Shown here piece by piece: positions 15,675 through 24,246 of a stretch of DNA of 64,000 bases (position 1 is the stretch's first letter; each line of letters begins with the position of its first letter). The position numbers were made by a program, and so were the translations under genes. Below the pieces are notes generated by a model. The model made no database searches and was not told the origin of the DNA. It saw only the letters and a program-made list of their open reading frames with translations. Source of the stretch: Acidiferrum sp963771295 (lineage in GTDB: Bacteria; Acidobacteriota; Terriglobia; Acidiferrales; UBA7541); contig CAVYTB010000014.1 of the NCBI GenBank assembly GCA_963771295.1, positions 372,001 to 436,000 on the forward strand. Reading direction: 5' to 3'.

Positions 15675-17039
15675 ATGGAGACAGAACTTCTCGATGAGTT
15701 GCTTCGATCCTCATCTTTCCTGACCTGGTCCCCTGATCCGAAACCCGTAACGCAGCCGACCATAAGCGTCGGACGCGGTCACTCCTTCAGCTACAAAGGA
15801 AAGACATACAAGAACTTGATTGTCGACGAGCGGCACTATGCGCCGGCCGACCTGGCCAAAGTCTGGGGCGTCGATGTGGAGACAATCCGGAATCTCTTTC
15901 GATCGGAACCAGGTGTCCTAAAGATTGGCGAAAAGTCTCCGCGCCACAAGCGTCCCTACTTGACGTTACGTATCCCCGAGAGCGTGGCCGTGCGCGGATC
16001 GAGATCTGAGTATCGCTGCAAGTGCCCGATATGGGTGTCAGGCACAAAGGCCGACGGAGAGAGGGTTCGGGAGGCCTTAAAGATCCGCGACTGGAATCGA
16101 GCCCAAGACGAGGTTCGCCGATGGGATGTTGAGGGTTCGAGGCCAATCCGAGTTGAGCGGGTAACCATCGAGGATTGGCAAAAGAAGTTTATTCAGGAAG
16201 CAGAAGCAGCTAACTTAAGTGGTGAGACACTTCGCAAATACAAACACCTCTTCCGACAACTGCAAGATTTTGCACGCGACAAAGGCATTCGAAATGTACT
16301 TGATCTGGACCTCACCACCCTCGATGACTTCCGTTCGACCTGGAATGACGGTCCACTTTCTTCCTCCAAGAAGCTCGAGCGACTCCGCAGTATTTTCAAG
16401 TTCGCACTGGTCCGAAAATGGATCAGTGAAAATCCAGCCACCAATCTAAAATCTCCGAAAGTAAACGAAAAGCCAACTCTTCCCTTCCCCGAATCCGAGA
16501 TGATCCAAATTCTCAAAACTGCTGCTTTGCCTGAAATCGATGTTCGCGTTCGCACTTTTATTCTGACGATGCGTTACGGCGGTTTGCGGATCAGCGATAC
16601 AACCGCACTGGCCTGCAAGAGCCTCAAAGGCGATCGCTTACAGCTGCATCAAGCCAAGACAGGTGAGTACGTTTCCGTCCTGCTGCCTACGTTTGTTGCG
16701 GATGCGCTTCGGAAAGTGGTGCACAGAAACCCCGCCTACTTCTTTTGGACCGGCACATCGAAGTTACCTGCCGCGGTGTCAGTGTGGCGTAAGCGGCTGG
16801 CTGATGTGTTCAAAAAGGCGAAAATTAAAAATGGCCACAGTCACAGATTCCGTGACACCTTCGCAGTGTCCCTGCTTCAGGCTGGAGTTTCGCTCGAGGA
16901 TGTGTCGACGCTGCTGGGGCACAAGAGCCTGCGGATTACGCAAAAACACTATTCGCCATGGGTCAAGACCCATCAGGATGCCCTAGACAAGGCCGTCGCC
17001 GTGGCTATTGCACACAGCGAAAACGAGGGATCCCTGTGA
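15675..17039 (+). CDS. Tyrosine recombinase with an N-terminal excisionase-like segment
   Basis: The 454-residue protein ends in a full phage-integrase catalytic domain: Arg305 in MRYGGLRISD, His390 and Arg393 in HSHRFRDTF, His416 in LLGHKSL and the nucleophile Tyr426 in KHYSPW. Residues ~165-265 form the SAM-like core-binding domain. Before that, residues ~60-105 (YAPADLAKVWGVDVETIRNL, FRSEPGVLKIG, YLTLRIPESVA) look like a separate winged-HTH/excisionase-type DNA-binding protein, joined to the usual recombinase start (GSRSEYRCKCPIWVSGT) at about residue 113. In related loci I know these two parts as separate neighbouring genes. The gene's 3' end faces the 3' end of tRNA-Cys 80 bases away, the usual place for an integrase. 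Confidence 0.85.
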   Translation: METELLDELLRSSSFLTWSPDPKPVTQPTISVGRGHSFSYKGKTYKNLIVDERHYAPADLAKVWGVDVETIRNLFRSEPGVLKIGEKSPRHKRPYLTLRIPESVAVRGSRSEYRCKCPIWVSGTKADGERVREALKIRDWNRAQDEVRRWDVEGSRPIRVERVTIEDWQKKFIQEAEAANLSGETLRKYKHLFRQLQDFARDKGIRNVLDLDLTTLDDFRSTWNDGPLSSSKKLERLRSIFKFALVRKWISENPATNLKSPKVNEKPTLPFPESEMIQILKTAALPEIDVRVRTFILTMRYGGLRISDTTALACKSLKGDRLQLHQAKTGEYVSVLLPTFVADALRKVVHRNPAYFFWTGTSKLPAAVSVWRKRLADVFKKAKIKNGHSHRFRDTFAVSLLQAGVSLEDVSTLLGHKSLRITQKHYSPWVKTHQDALDKAVAVAIAHSENEGSL

Positions 17040-17119
17040 AAAGCGTTCTACAATTCCAGTACAATTTCTGAAGGTGTCCAAGAAACCTTCCATTTTATTG
17101 GCTTTTTGTAGGATTATTA

Positions 17120-17194
17120 TGGAGGCGCGGGTGGGAATCGAACCCACGCATAAAGGTTTTGCAGACCTCTCCCTTACCACTTGGGTACCGCGCC
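17120..17194 (-). tRNA. tRNA-Cys(GCA)
   Basis: Minus strand: acceptor GGCGCGG/CCGCGCC, discriminator U and encoded CCA (ending at 17120); anticodon loop CTGCAAA gives GCA; T-arm GTGGG-TTCGATT-CCCAC. U73 and the anticodon agree with a cysteine tRNA. It is the probable integration target of the recombinase next to it; the gene is intact. Confidence 0.93.
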
Positions 17195-17270
17195 TCAACC
17201 TTTCAATTATAGCGAAAACTCGCTTGGCCCGTAAGCACAGGGTTCCCCTCGCAGCACGAAACTTTGCGGT

Positions 17271-18293
17271 TTACTTCTTCTTGACGGGCTCTTCCAGTTG
17301 CGCCTCGCGCAGGAATCGCGCGGACTCTTCCGGCGGCGTGGGATTGATATAGAAGCCAGTGCCCCACTCGAAACCCGCGACCTTCGTGAGCTTGGGAATA
17401 ATTTCTATATGCCAGTGGTAGTGATCGTTGATTTCTTCGCCGATGGGCGAAGTGTGAATCATGAAGTTGTACGCGGGGCGATCCAGCACCGCCTCCAGGC
17501 GCATCAGCGTGTCTTTCATCATTTGCGCCAGGCTGGCGTACATGGAGCTCTGATTATTTTCGTAAGCCGAACCGTGCACCTTGGGAAGCAACCACATTTC
17601 AAACGGAAAACGCGGGGCGTAGGGAGCGACGGTAATGAAGTGGTCGTTCTCGCCGATGACGCGCTCGCCGGTGTCGCGCTCCTGGCGAATAATGTCGCAG
17701 AAGATGCAGCGTTCTTTTTCGTCGTAGTAATGCCAGCAATTGTCCACTTCCTCGCGAACGCGGCGCGGGACGATAGGCAAGGCAATCAATTGGGAGTGAG
17801 GATGTTCGACGGAGGCGCCGGCGGCTTCGCCATGATTCTTGAAAATAAGAATGTAGCGGAAGCGCTTGTCGTTTTTAAGGTCGAGCATGCGGTCGCGATA
17901 AGCCCAGAAAACATCCTCGACGGATTTTTGCGGGAGTTGCGCAAGAGTGGTTTGATGCTGCGGCGTCTCGATGATGACTTCGTGCGCGCCGATGCCGTTC
18001 ATCTTGTCGAACAGGCCTTCGCCTTCGCGGTCGAGTTCGCCCTCGATGCCCAGCGCGGGAAATCGATTGGGGACCACGCGAATGTTCCAGCCTGAAGTGT
18101 TGGCGCTGGCGCCATTGCGGCCATAAGCCAGGATTTCGGGCGGTGTCTTCAGTTCATTTCCCGGACAAAAGGGGCAATTCTGCGGCGGCCCGGGAAATAC
18201 GCTTTCCCGAAGAAAATCCATGGGCCGCTTACCGCGGTCCGTCGAAATAATCACCCAACGCCCAGTAATAGGGTCTTTACGTAACTCAGGCAA
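17271..18293 (-). CDS. galT: Galactose-1-phosphate uridylyltransferase
   Basis: The 340-residue enzyme of the Leloir pathway exchanges UMP between UDP-glucose and galactose-1-phosphate. It is cytoplasmic. The N-terminus is MPELRKDPITGRWVIISTDR, with the zinc-site CPFC (Cys40, Cys43), then NRFPAL and the active-site SVEHPHSQ, where His166 is the nucleophile that carries the UMP. A second HIT-like half contains FPFEMWLLPKVH and HYHWHIEIIP. Length is normal. It is divergent from the GH144-like gene with a palindrome in between. No other Leloir gene is adjacent. Confidence 0.93.
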   Translation of the reverse strand: MPELRKDPITGRWVIISTDRGKRPMDFLRESVFPGPPQNCPFCPGNELKTPPEILAYGRNGASANTSGWNIRVVPNRFPALGIEGELDREGEGLFDKMNGIGAHEVIIETPQHQTTLAQLPQKSVEDVFWAYRDRMLDLKNDKRFRYILIFKNHGEAAGASVEHPHSQLIALPIVPRRVREEVDNCWHYYDEKERCIFCDIIRQERDTGERVIGENDHFITVAPYAPRFPFEMWLLPKVHGSAYENNQSSMYASLAQMMKDTLMRLEAVLDRPAYNFMIHTSPIGEEINDHYHWHIEIIPKLTKVAGFEWGTGFYINPTPPEESARFLREAQLEEPVKKK

Positions 18294-18309
18294 ATAGCCC
18301 TCCGAACAG

Positions 18310-18321
18310 GTGTAATTACAC
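18310..18321. promoter_or_regulatory. 12-bp perfect palindrome between divergent genes
   Basis: GTGTAATTACAC lies 17 bases upstream of the galT start and 152 bases upstream of the GH144-like gene start. It is a good operator candidate for one or both sugar-related genes; no regulator gene is adjacent. Confidence 0.35.
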
Positions 18322-18472
18322 TACCGCGCCGCACGTTGCGATGCAAACTTCGTATTGTACCGCGAGTTCGGCTGGGGCGAGAGAAGCTGTTGAAATCGTG
18401 TGCGTTTGCTTAGTCTCCCGGGTCTCTCTAGAATTCCTGAGGATGAGATGCGTCGCCCTATTGGAGGGATTC

Positions 18473-20647
18473 ATGAGAACTCGCCTGGTTTGCCTGGCCG
18501 CGTGCCTGTGCCTTCCCATGGCGGCGTTGGGCCAGATCGACTACGACCGGCACGTAATCTTTGACAACAGCCTGGCGGACGGCTCGTGGTACTACAGCCA
18601 AAGCAATGTCGTCGCTCCCAGCGAATTGGATCGGGCGGGCAGCAAACTTCCTGTGGATGGAAATCATTACCTGACGCCGCCGAACGCGCTGCGGCTGAAA
18701 TGGCGCTCGGCAACGGGCGGGGATTGGAATGTGACGCTGGATGTGCGGTCGCGCTACGGCAGAGTAGAATTCGCCGGCTCCGCATTGCGAATTTGGTGCT
18801 ACGCCGAAGACGCGATTTCAGCGGAACAGTCGCCACGCTTCATGCTGAGCGACTCTGATCGTCACGGCACTCCCGCCATTCCTTTATTCACGGCCAAGAA
18901 CGTACCGCCGGCGGGCAAATGGGTGCAACTGGAATTGCCGTTCAATTCGTTCGTAGTAATTATGAGAGACACGCAGCCTGAGGCGTTCGACCCACAGAAA
19001 CTGGAACGCATCACAATTTTTCAGGGCCTGGACGACAACAAGCCGCACACGTTGTACATCGACGAAATCAGCATCGGCGATGCGCCGCCAGCGTCTGCCA
19101 AGGTTCCTGCCGCGCCCTCAGGGCTTGCCGCGAAGGGCTACGATCGCCACATCGATTTGACCTGGGCGCCAGTGCAAGAACCTGAGCTGCAGTTCTACAA
19201 AATTTACCGGTCACTCGACGGAAAGACCTTCGCGCCGGTGGCCACGCAACGTGGCGATCGCACACGCTTCGAGGATTTTCTGGGGGAAAGCGGCAAGAGC
19301 GCCAGCTACAAAGTTTCCGCCGTGAATTCCAGCTACAAAGAATCTGCGCTTTCCGAACCGGTCAGCGGCAACACGCGCGCCATGAGCGATGACGAGCTGC
19401 TGACTATGGTGCAAGAGGCATGCTTCCGCTACTACTGGGAAGCCGCGCATCCCAATGCGGGAATGGCCATTGAGATCCAGCCGGGTGACAAGAATCTGGT
19501 GGCGCTGGGCTCGTCGGGTTTCGGGATCATGGCGATTGTGGTGGGTGTGGACCGTGGATTCATTACCCGCGAACAAGGCGTGGAGCGTCTGCAGAAAATT
19601 ACACATTTTCTTTCAACTGCCGACCGTTTTCACGGCGTCTGGCCGCATTTTCTGGATGGGCGCACGGGGAAAGTGATTCCCTACTTTGGCAAGTACGACG
19701 ATGGCGGCGACCTGGTGGAAACCGCGTTTCTGATGCAAGGGCTGCTGGTGGCGCGGCAGTATTTCAATCGCGACACGCCGCAGGAAGCCGAAATTCGTGC
19801 AACGATCACGGGTTTTTGGAAAACGGTGGAGTGGGACTGGTATCGCGGCGGGCCAGATCCTAATTTTCTGTACTGGCACTGGTCTCCCGACGCTGGTTTC
19901 TACATTCATCACCCGCTGATCGGGTGGAACGAGACGATGATCATCTATTTGCTGGCGATCGCGTCGCCCACGCATGCGGTTCCTGCCAGCATGTATCACA
20001 GCGGATGGGCGAGCCAGTCTGATACCGCGGTGCGCTATCGGCAGGGCTGGGGACGAACCACCGAAGGCGACCATTACACGAACGGGGACACGTTTTACGG
20101 GCACAAACTCGATGTTGGCGTGGGGAATGGCGGCGAACTTTTTTTCACCCACTACTCGTTCATGGCATTCGACCCGCGCGGCAAGCGCGATCAGTACACC
20201 AACTATTTCCAGAACAATCGCAACATCGCGTTGATCAGCCACGACTACTCGGTGGAAAACCCGCGGCATTTCAAGGGCTACGGCGACAATGCCTGGGGCC
20301 GTTCCGCGGGCGTGAACTCAGCGGGAGGCAGGCCGCTGCCGCGCGATGACAATGGCACGCTGACGTGCACCGCGGCGCTGGCTTCGTTCCCGTACACGCC
20401 AGAAGAATCGATGAAGGCTTTGAAACATTTTTACCGCGACCTGGGAGGAAAGCTGTGGGGGAATTACGGATTTCGCGACGGCTACAATGAATCGGAGAAC
20501 TGGTTTGAGGACGTGAACATGGCGCTGAACCAGGCGCCTATTGTGGTGATGATCGAAAATCACCGCTCCGGTCTGGTGTGGAAAACGTTCATGTCTAACC
20601 CGGAGATTCAGCCGGCGCTGGACGCTATCGGCTTCCACAAAGATTAA
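18473..20647 (+). CDS. Secreted GH144-like beta-glucanase with N-terminal CBM-like and FnIII domains
   Basis: The 724-residue protein starts at ATG 18473 (GGAGG five bases upstream) with a signal peptide (MRTRLVCLAACLCLPMAALG). Residues ~25-205 form a beta-sandwich similar to carbohydrate-binding or laminarinase-accessory domains; ~210-310 is a fibronectin III-like domain (PSGLAAKGYDRHIDLTWAPV). Residues ~320-724 are the catalytic region: ACFRYYWEAAHPNAGMA, SGFGIMAIVVGVDRG, FHGVWPHFLDGRTGK, DLVETAFLMQGLL, ..HPLIGWNETMIIYLLAIAS. These match the GH144/glucoamylase-like family, several members of which cleave beta-1,2-glucan. Substrate is inferred from the family. Confidence 0.85.
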   Translation: MRTRLVCLAACLCLPMAALGQIDYDRHVIFDNSLADGSWYYSQSNVVAPSELDRAGSKLPVDGNHYLTPPNALRLKWRSATGGDWNVTLDVRSRYGRVEFAGSALRIWCYAEDAISAEQSPRFMLSDSDRHGTPAIPLFTAKNVPPAGKWVQLELPFNSFVVIMRDTQPEAFDPQKLERITIFQGLDDNKPHTLYIDEISIGDAPPASAKVPAAPSGLAAKGYDRHIDLTWAPVQEPELQFYKIYRSLDGKTFAPVATQRGDRTRFEDFLGESGKSASYKVSAVNSSYKESALSEPVSGNTRAMSDDELLTMVQEACFRYYWEAAHPNAGMAIEIQPGDKNLVALGSSGFGIMAIVVGVDRGFITREQGVERLQKITHFLSTADRFHGVWPHFLDGRTGKVIPYFGKYDDGGDLVETAFLMQGLLVARQYFNRDTPQEAEIRATITGFWKTVEWDWYRGGPDPNFLYWHWSPDAGFYIHHPLIGWNETMIIYLLAIASPTHAVPASMYHSGWASQSDTAVRYRQGWGRTTEGDHYTNGDTFYGHKLDVGVGNGGELFFTHYSFMAFDPRGKRDQYTNYFQNNRNIALISHDYSVENPRHFKGYGDNAWGRSAGVNSAGGRPLPRDDNGTLTCTAALASFPYTPEESMKALKHFYRDLGGKLWGNYGFRDGYNESENWFEDVNMALNQAPIVVMIENHRSGLVWKTFMSNPEIQPALDAIGFHKD

Positions 20648-20672
20648 GTTGCGCGCGTCTGGCCGCAGCGAT

Positions 20673-22010
20673 TTATTTTGCGGTGGTGAGCGACGCGAGG
20701 CTAGCCTTCCGGATCTTGGCGACCACTCCGACATTGCGGTCCGCTACCTCGGACACCTTGTACTCGATGGACGTGCCCAAAACTGCTGCAACCTCGGCGC
20801 TGGTCAGCTTGTAGTCGGACTGCAGCCACGCGGCAAGGCCTGACGTGGCTTCGCGAAAAGCATCGTCCAACGAGCCGGAGAGGCCCATGGCCATCAGGTA
20901 ATCGGCGTTTTCAACGCGCGGCGTGCCGATGTGCTTTTCGCGCTGCACATCGACGGTGAACACAATGTCCATAGAGGTCTCGAGCGCGTTGCCATTCAAC
21001 TCGCCGTCTCCCTGCACCGCGTGCGCATCGCCGAGATACAGCAAAGCGCCGGGCTGCTGCACGTTCAGAAAGATTGTTGCGCCCTCGGCCACCCCGCTAA
21101 AATCCATATTGCCGCCGAGGCTGCCGGAGTCCTGCGTTTGCACCGGGGCCCTCCAGGGATTGGGGGCCACGCCAACGCAACCGAGCATAGGACGCAACTG
21201 CACGGTGAAGTTCTTCAAATGCTCGGGAGGATTTTCGAGCGTGGCGATCTGCTTGTCCGCGTCCAGATGCCAACGCGTATCTTTCCACTCCTGTTTATTT
21301 TCCGAAACGTAGTCGGTGGTGAGCGCGCGATCGACAAGCGCACTGTCGCTGATGGCCCAATCGCGGTTGAGGCGCAGCCGCTTGATGGTAATCGCCAGCA
21401 CGTCGCCCGGCATCGCGCCCTCAACATAGAACGGCCCGGTTAGCGGATTGCCGCCCGCGACGCGCTTCGCTCCTTTTTCATCCTGGCCGCCGGCGTCAAC
21501 ACTTGCTGTATGCACAGTATCACCCGGCCAGATGCGCAGCACCGGCTTCGTATCCGCAGAGAGCTGGCGGTAAAAATTGGTCGGGACGAAATCGAGGTTG
21601 CGCGGCGACGAAGGCTTGTCAGTAGGCGCTCGCTTGGCGCTCCAAGTTCCTGTAGTGGTCTCAGACTCGCCTTTAACGGAATAGTTGCCGGACATTCCCG
21701 CGTCGGTCAGCTTGCCATTGTAGATGTCGGATTCTGTGCCATCCTGAAATTCCAGGTGGATTTCGCCGCCCTCCACAGTTCCCTTCACCGGAACGCTTTT
21801 GCCGCTGCGGTAAATCTGCCCGGTGATATTTTCGCCGGCGCTGGCGACTTGTAAACGCTCAGTGAAAGGAATTGCCATGTCCACCGTAGTGAGCTGCCAT
21901 TCTCCGGCAAGGGAATCAGACGCGCGAGTTTGCGGCCGACCCTGCGGCGCGAGGATCACCAGCAGCAAGATGCATACAATTGACGAATAGACAGCAGGCA
22001 TTCGCATCAT
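20673..22010 (-). CDS. Secreted acetamidase/formamidase-family protein
   Basis: From ATG 22010 (AAGGAG five bases upstream) the protein has 445 residues with a signal peptide. Residues ~30-130 form a small beta domain (LAGEWQLTTVDMAIPFTERL) followed by the amidase domain: LRIWPGDTVHTASVDAGG, NPLTGPFYVEGAMPGDVLAI, LRPMLGCVGVAPNPWRAPVQ, then GGNMDFSGVAEGATIFLNVQ and LYLGDAHAVQGDGELNGNAL. The Asp/His set of metal-binding acetamidases (GDTVHT, GDAHAxQGDGE) is present. Its natural substrate is unknown; secretion suggests an extracellular amide. It is convergent with the GH144-like gene, with 25 bases between stops. Confidence 0.88.
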   Translation of the reverse strand: MMRMPAVYSSIVCILLLVILAPQGRPQTRASDSLAGEWQLTTVDMAIPFTERLQVASAGENITGQIYRSGKSVPVKGTVEGGEIHLEFQDGTESDIYNGKLTDAGMSGNYSVKGESETTTGTWSAKRAPTDKPSSPRNLDFVPTNFYRQLSADTKPVLRIWPGDTVHTASVDAGGQDEKGAKRVAGGNPLTGPFYVEGAMPGDVLAITIKRLRLNRDWAISDSALVDRALTTDYVSENKQEWKDTRWHLDADKQIATLENPPEHLKNFTVQLRPMLGCVGVAPNPWRAPVQTQDSGSLGGNMDFSGVAEGATIFLNVQQPGALLYLGDAHAVQGDGELNGNALETSMDIVFTVDVQREKHIGTPRVENADYLMAMGLSGSLDDAFREATSGLAAWLQSDYKLTSAEVAAVLGTSIEYKVSEVADRNVGVVAKIRKASLASLTTAK

Positions 22011-22088
22011 TATGACTCCTTGATTGAGGACGACCACTCGCGAGGTCTGCGAGTATAAGCCAAGCCGAGCAACGCGGCCAGCAAGGAA

Positions 22089-22570
22089 CTACCATTCGGA
22101 ACGAAGATGAATCACAGGGCTGAGAGCGGACTTGTGCAGGCGAACGACGGGAGGCTGGCCGGGGGTGTTATCAATGGCCACAACATCAAAGCGCAGCGGG
22201 CACTCCTTGAGATGGCGCTCGCGAAGTAATGCGCGGTGCGAATCAGGGTTTCGTGTTTTTCCTGAGTGATGCTCAGTTCGGGAAGACCGAATTTGCCTTT
22301 CACTGCAAGTCGAGTGCGAACCTCAACGAACGCCAGCGTATCTCCGTCGAAGCCGATGAGATCGAGTTCACCTTTGGCATGCTCTGGCATGTAGTTTCTG
22401 GCAATAAAAATATAGCCGAGGCGCCGCAGGTACCAGTAAGCATACGTTTCCCCACGCACGCCTGTCTGCAGCGCCTCAAGCTTTTGCTCCTCGGGAGTGG
22501 ATGCGGCAGGATCGGAAAGACCGTGGCGCGACTTCCACTGCACGAGGGCAAATCCGATTCGACCGAGCAT
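22089..22570 (-). pseudogene. yraN: YraN (UPF0102) family protein with a single-base frameshift
   Basis: The N-terminal 116 residues are a good UPF0102 endonuclease-like fold: GVRGETYAYWYLRRLGYIFI, ARNYMPEHAKGELDLIGFDG, LAFVEVRTR. After ITQEKHETLIRTAHYF the frame goes wrong at about 22233. With one inserted base it resumes as RERHLKECPLRFDVVAIDNT, PGQPPVVRLHKSALSPVIHL, RSEW and stops at 22089, the family's usual end. As written, the gene would make an out-of-frame tail. It could be a real mutation or an assembly error. YraN is a conserved nuclease-like protein of unknown role. Confidence 0.75.
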
Positions 22571-22618
22571 CGCCCTCCTTCGTTACTTCCTGAACACTAA
22601 CCTATCCAGTATAGACAC

Positions 22619-22642
22619 AAATCCCGCGGCCGGCGGGATTTT
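22619..22642 (-). terminator. Terminator hairpin downstream of the aminotransferase
   Basis: AAATCCCGC pairs with GCGGGATTT around the loop GGCCG. The stem is flanked by A/T bases and works on either strand; it lies just after the aminotransferase stop (22688) and before the yraN start. Confidence 0.6.
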
Positions 22643-22687
22643 CTGCGGCCACGGGATTCGTAAGTCGGTAGATTGTTTGGCGCCGGG

Positions 22688-24043
22688 TTAGAGCGTCTTC
22701 TCGGCTTCGCGAATGCTTTCTTCCATGATGCGAATCGCACAGTCGGCTTGTTCCTGATCGATGGTCAGCGGAGGAGACATGCGAATGGAATTCTCGCCGG
22801 AGCCGAGCGTAAGCAGGCCACGGTGGAAAGCATTGTCGATGACCTTGTCGCGCAGAGCGGCGCCCTTTTCCTTGGTCTTCTGGTCGCGCACGATTTCGAC
22901 GCCAATCATCAGGCCTTTTCCGCGAACGTCACCAACAATCTTGAAGCGCTTGGGCCAGTCGACGATCTTGCTGAAGATATAGCCGCCGATTTTTTCCGCG
23001 TTGGCCGTCAAGCCGCCTTCGATCAGGTCCATGGTAGCCAGTGCCGCGGCCACGCAGACGGGATTGCCGCCGTAGGTGGTTCCGTGCGAGCCGGGCTTCC
23101 ACTGCATGATGCTTTCCTTGGCGATGAACGCGCTGATGGGCATGCCGCTGGCGATGCCCTTCGCGGTCAGCACAATGTCCGGTGTGATGCCGGCATGATC
23201 GTAGGCCCACCACTTTCCAGTGCGGCCCATGCCGGCCTGAACTTCATCGAGAATCAGCACAATGCCGTGCTGGTTGCACAGGCGTTGCAGTTCCTGCAGG
23301 AAGAACGCCGGCGCAGGAATGAAGCCGCCTTCGCCCTGAATCGGTTCGACGATAATGGCGGCAACCTCTTCCGGAGCGAACAGGCGCTTGAAGATCTGCT
23401 GCTCCAGCAGTTCGATGATTTCGCCACCGCAAGTTTCCCTGGTGTGGCCCAGAGCGCAACGATAGGCATACGGGTAAGGAATGTGCTCAACACCTCCCAG
23501 CAACGTGCCGAAATGCTTGCGCTGCGTGTTTTTGGAGGCGGTCAACGAGAGCGAGCCAAGCGTGCGCCCATGGAAGCAGCCATAGAAGGCGATTAGCTTG
23601 TCGCGGCGCGTGGAATAGCGCGCGAGCTTGATGGCGCCCTCGACGGCCTCCGTGCCGGAGTTGCCGAAGAACACCTTGTAATGGCTGGACTTCGGCATGG
23701 TACCGACCAGGCGCTCGGCCAGTTGCGGCATGTGCCGGTGATAGAAATCGTTTCCCGCAATGTGAATCATGTCGGCAGCCTGCTTCTGGATGGCTTCGAC
23801 AACTTTGGGATGGCAATGGCCGGTGGAGCACACAGCAATGCCAGCCGCAAAGTCCAGAAAAGTGTTGCCATCGGGATCTTCGACGATGCAGCCATAGGCG
23901 TGATCGGCGACGAGCGGATAGTCGCGCATATACGACGGCGACATGAACTTGTGATCGTAGTCGATCACCAGTTGCGACTTGGGGCCCGGTAGAGGCGTAT
24001 TGATGCGAGGAAGTTTGGTTTTTGCTTCGGTGGCGGTCGTCAT
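22688..24043 (-). CDS. Class III (acetylornithine/4-aminobutyrate family) aminotransferase
   Basis: The 451-residue PLP enzyme has DYPLVADHAYGCIVEDPDGN, AAGIAVCSTGHCHPKVVEAI, FFGNSGTEAVEGAIKLAR, FYGCFHGRTLGSLSLTASK, AIIVEPIQGEGGFI, ILDEVQAGMGRTGKWWAYDH and the PLP lysine region VLTAKGIASGMPISAFIAK. These features place it in the acetylornithine/ornithine/GABA transaminase group; the long N-terminus and GxMPI context resemble omega-aminotransferases acting on ornithine, lysine or GABA. The precise substrate is not decidable from sequence alone. It is monocistronic, with a terminator 46 bases downstream. Confidence 0.9.
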   Translation of the reverse strand: MTTATEAKTKLPRINTPLPGPKSQLVIDYDHKFMSPSYMRDYPLVADHAYGCIVEDPDGNTFLDFAAGIAVCSTGHCHPKVVEAIQKQAADMIHIAGNDFYHRHMPQLAERLVGTMPKSSHYKVFFGNSGTEAVEGAIKLARYSTRRDKLIAFYGCFHGRTLGSLSLTASKNTQRKHFGTLLGGVEHIPYPYAYRCALGHTRETCGGEIIELLEQQIFKRLFAPEEVAAIIVEPIQGEGGFIPAPAFFLQELQRLCNQHGIVLILDEVQAGMGRTGKWWAYDHAGITPDIVLTAKGIASGMPISAFIAKESIMQWKPGSHGTTYGGNPVCVAAALATMDLIEGGLTANAEKIGGYIFSKIVDWPKRFKIVGDVRGKGLMIGVEIVRDQKTKEKGAALRDKVIDNAFHRGLLTLGSGENSIRMSPPLTIDQEQADCAIRIMEESIREAEKTL

Positions 24044-24246
24044 GATTCCTCCCAGAATCGGTTCAGCGGGTTAATGTGGCGAGAGGCGAGAGAAACAGCA
24101 GGCGTGGGAGCTGCAAAACCGACTCGACCTGCGACAGCGGACTTAATCTACGCCGTAGAGACCCGGCCGAACGCTCGACGGGCGAAACTTGCGGGGGACA
24201 CGAGGACCCACTGCTTCACGACCGCGTTTCAAAAAGTGAAAGTGTT

